Below, piece by piece: positions 61,626 to 64,000 of a DNA stretch of 64,000 nt. Under the pieces are notes generated by a model. It ran no database searches. It was given only the letters and a program-made list of their open reading frames with translations, and was not told where the DNA came from. Numbering within the stretch: position 1 is the first letter of the stretch; each line of letters opens with the position of its first letter. A program made the translations under genes and the position numbers. Source of the DNA: Pestalotiopsis fici W106-1 (lineage: Eukaryota; Ascomycota; Sordariomycetes; Amphisphaeriales; Sporocadaceae); contig NW_006917097.1 in assembly GCF_000516985.1 (NCBI RefSeq), positions 2,518,593-2,582,592 of the forward strand, read 5' to 3'.

Positions 61626-62650
61626 TTATTTGGCATCGAGAGGCTTCATGCCCTTGTGAATAGCGGCAACACCTCCAGTCAGGTTCTCATAGCCGTCACC
61701 GCCGACCACGAAACCAGCATCGACAATCATATCCCTAAACTCCTCCTGGGTTGGGAATCGCTCGATACTCTCTACCAGATATTGGTAGCTGTCGCGATCG
61801 CCGGTGACCAACTGACCGACAAGAGGAATGCCAGAGAAACTCCAGCGCTTGTAGACGGCATTCAGCAACGGGTTGCCCACCTTGCTGAACTCCAGGCACG
61901 CAAACACACCACCGGGTTTCAAGACGCGGTATGCTTCCCTTAGTGCCTGTGGGATGTTGCTGAAGTTTCGGATACCAAAGGCAACCGTGTATAGATCGAA
62001 AGAATTCGGCTTGAAAGACTCGGGTAGCACCGTGGCGTCGGCGGGCTGGAAGGAGAGAACAGCCTGCTGAGAGGCAGGTAGCGAAAGAGATCGCTGCTTG
62101 CCGACCGCCAACATTGATGTATTTATATCAGAAATAGTGACGCTCACGTCCGGGTTTGCATTGACTTGGTGGGCATGGTGGAGCATGCGGAAGGCGATAT
62201 CACCAGTACCTCCGGCGACGTCGAGTATGTTCTGCGGTGTAGGCGGGTTGTGAGGGGACAAGCCTGGGTTGAGCGAGCTGACAAAGTGATCCCTGAAACA
62301 AGCGCACATTAGATAAGACTTCCAAGAGTCAAGTCATCGAGGTGATACACTTACTTCCATATACGATGCCATCCGAAAGACATTAGATCATTCATCTTGT
62401 CGTATGACTCGGCGACGCTGTGGAAAACACCAGCCACGCGCTCCGTCTTTTCTGCCTCTGACAGACCATCTTCAAATCCAAAATGTGTTGTTCTCTCAGA
62501 CGAGGACGAGGTATTACTATTATTCGTGGCGGGCTTTTGCGCGGCAATCGATGTGCTGAAGGGTTTGGCAGAGCGAACGAAAGAACAGGAACATGAGAGA
62601 GAAGGTCGCAAAGTCCGCGTTGCGGCGCGGAAGACAGGTCGAGCCGACAT
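61626..62650 (-). CDS. COQ5: Mitochondrial 2-methoxy-6-polyprenyl-1,4-benzoquinol methylase (ubiquinone biosynthesis)
   Basis: Two exons on the minus strand: 62650-62355 and 62292-61626. The intron is 62 bp and the total of 963 nt gives 320 residues, close to the family norm of about 300. COQ5 is the SAM-dependent C-methyltransferase of ubiquinone (coenzyme Q) synthesis and belongs to the mitochondrial CoQ complex on the matrix side of the inner membrane. Residues 1-40 are rich in Arg, Ser and Ala with no acidic residue, a typical matrix-targeting presequence. UbiE/COQ5 signatures follow: [17 protein letters not shown] (83-99, crossing the intron), SAM motif [11 protein letters not shown] (121-130), the acidic SDIN (152-155), FGIRN (204-208) and RVLKPGG (221-227). 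The start is the ATG at 62650; an upstream in-frame ATG at 62668 would add six residues. No key residue appears missing. Confidence 0.96.
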
Positions 62651-63084
62651 TTTTGCTAGACAGCACACAAGGAATGTCAGTCAGATTCCGTGCCACCGTT
62701 CTATTCGTGTACGAGGTCGGTTCGGCTGGTGCAAGCAAAGATCGAGGTCGTGGGTCAGCTGGTACGAAGCCCGATTCTGCAATCGGCTTCCGGAGCTCCC
62801 AGAGAAATTTGAGATCGGCCGTTGCAGGGGTAGCCGTTCGGCAGGATTTAGGCCGGGCTGGTGGCGCCAGCAACCCACTAAAGCCCGGGCGAACTTAGCG
62901 CATCCCTGGCATCAATGATCATACTCGAGAATGAAGCCGAAGACAAACGTCGAGAGAAATTTCTCGGAATTCAAAAACGCCAATAGATGACAACTTTGCC
63001 CTCCCATTCATGACATCATCGGAGCAGATGCATATAGAGTAAAAAAATGGGATTGCCAAAGGATCATTCGCCGGTTTACTAACC
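62651..63084. other. COQ5 promoter region
   Basis: A short intergenic stretch between two minus-strand genes. Open frames on both strands overlap and have no domain features. The region holds the COQ5 upstream sequence and the 3' region of the small membrane-protein gene. Confidence 0.55.
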
Positions 63085-63243
63085 TTAGATTGCTGAATCT
63101 GACTGCGTCTGCTCCGTTCGCGATCCGAACATCTTCAGCGCAAAACTCTTGGCTGTGGCGCGTGCTCTCCAGACGAGGAAAACAATGAGGGCGAAGAGGA
63201 AAATGAGAACGAGGGCAATGGCCACGTTGGGAGCAGTCGACAT
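63085..63243 (-). CDS. Small single-pass membrane protein, function unknown
   Basis: A 52-residue frame starting at the ATG at 63243. It has one strong hydrophobic helix at about residues 6-26 (VAIALVLIFLFALIVFLVW), then a basic segment RARATAKSFALKMFG and a short polar end SRTEQTQSDSAI. Positively charged residues directly after the helix predict a cytosolic or matrix-facing C-terminus. A longer frame through the same stop (from 63531) adds 96 residues of sequence without protein character and is probably leader. Similar short tail-anchored-like proteins occur in fungi, but I cannot name a family. It is reported as a probable real gene because its texture is clearly non-random. Confidence 0.55.
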   Translation of the reverse strand: MSTAPNVAIALVLIFLFALIVFLVWRARATAKSFALKMFGSRTEQTQSDSAI

Positions 63244-64000
63244 TGTTGTGAACGATCCAGTTACTAAAGATTGTAGATCTGGTATTTTGTGACGTGGAAG
63301 GTCAAAAAATCTGATGCTTTTTTGTGGTGCCTCGATGAGATTTGATCTGGACGATAAAATGTGGTGGACAAGGGACAGGCAACGAGCTGGCGGATGGAAA
63401 CTTGACTCGAGTTTTCCCTCGATGGGTTGAGTGTTTTGGTGGTACGAATTGCGCTTTTCGTTTCGTACAGCTTTGGGACGTAAACGGACTGCTGCATTGA
63501 GCAAATTTTCTCTGATACACAAAGCAAACACAACGATTGAGAAGAATTCTCAGTTGGACTTGCTACATGGACCTCGTTGCTGGTTGCTGGGCGATCGCAA
63601 TGCCCTAAGCACACATCGTTTCATCACTTTACATTCAACGCGCTGGTCCGCAGTGGTTGGTCAGTAAGCTGTTTTGGAAGATGTACAATTTCCACAATCC
63701 AATTAACAGTCAGTAGCACCTGTTGCAAACTTTTCTTGAATTAGATACTTTCCAATATACCATCTTGAACACGGTACAACAAAAGCCGTAGCGTTGGGTA
63801 CGCGTTGATTCTGGCGGACCACCTAGGACTATAAGGGTCTCTATGAGTCGAGGACTTGTGGAATGCACTTCCACCCGAGAGTATCACGATATGTTTAGAA
63901 TTGAATGCTACCTAGGTAGACGTCAAGTTTCGGCTGTAGTTCTGCAGCTACTTCTACTTATAAATACGCCTCGCGAACCATTTGAATTCTCGCATCTATC
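63244..64000. other. Right-edge intergenic sequence
   Basis: Leader and promoter of the small membrane-protein gene, then intergenic sequence to the window edge. No supportable gene or RNA was seen. Confidence 0.55.

Overview
The window is nuclear DNA of a filamentous ascomycete (Pezizomycotina, most likely a Sordariomycete). The supporting signs are short spliceosomal introns of about 55-130 bp with GT..AG ends, a PTH11-like rhodopsin-fold receptor family found only in filamentous ascomycetes, a fungal DUF2433 protein, and a roughly 45-kb block that looks mutated by repeat-induced point mutation (RIP). No rRNA, tRNA or CRISPR could be supported.

Layout. (1) 1-7.0 kb, normal composition: a six-exon PTH11-like seven-helix membrane protein (1094-2815, +) and a three-exon MFS transporter (4752-6596, +). 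(2) 7.1-52.4 kb: an extremely AT-rich block with no intact gene, where the residual C and G sit mostly in GCG, CGC and AGCT contexts and TpA is everywhere. It contains one structurally complete but inactivated Ty1/copia retrotransposon (35990-44528, 291-bp LTRs, ATATA target duplication), a less mutated solo LTR of the same family (26334-26624, CCTAA target duplication), several eroded coding traces, many in-frame tandem repeats, and a few pockets that escaped mutation. (3) 52.4-64 kb, normal composition, all genes on the minus strand: a membrane protein whose 3' end runs into the AT-rich block and is probably truncated, a large nuclear-looking protein with an ASCH/PUA-like domain, a DUF2433 metallophosphoesterase-like protein with an RGG tail, the ubiquinone methyltransferase COQ5, and a 52-residue single-helix membrane protein.

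The genes do not form a pathway. The right side is a housekeeping neighbourhood (COQ5, DUF2433). The left side holds environment-facing membrane proteins. Between them is a heterochromatin-like repeat block that could be a dispersed AT isochore, a pericentromere or a centromere.

The most useful observations are: three copies of one 291-bp LTR at different stages of decay, which allow relative dating; G-to-A-biased mutation across the copia interior, unlike the two-strand mutation elsewhere; an unexplained extra 3' reading frame of about 230 codons in the copia element; and ghost genes that encode tandem repeats of 58 and 24 residues. Exon boundaries were derived by hand from splice signals and reading-frame closure. 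All five gene models with introns close to an exact multiple of three.
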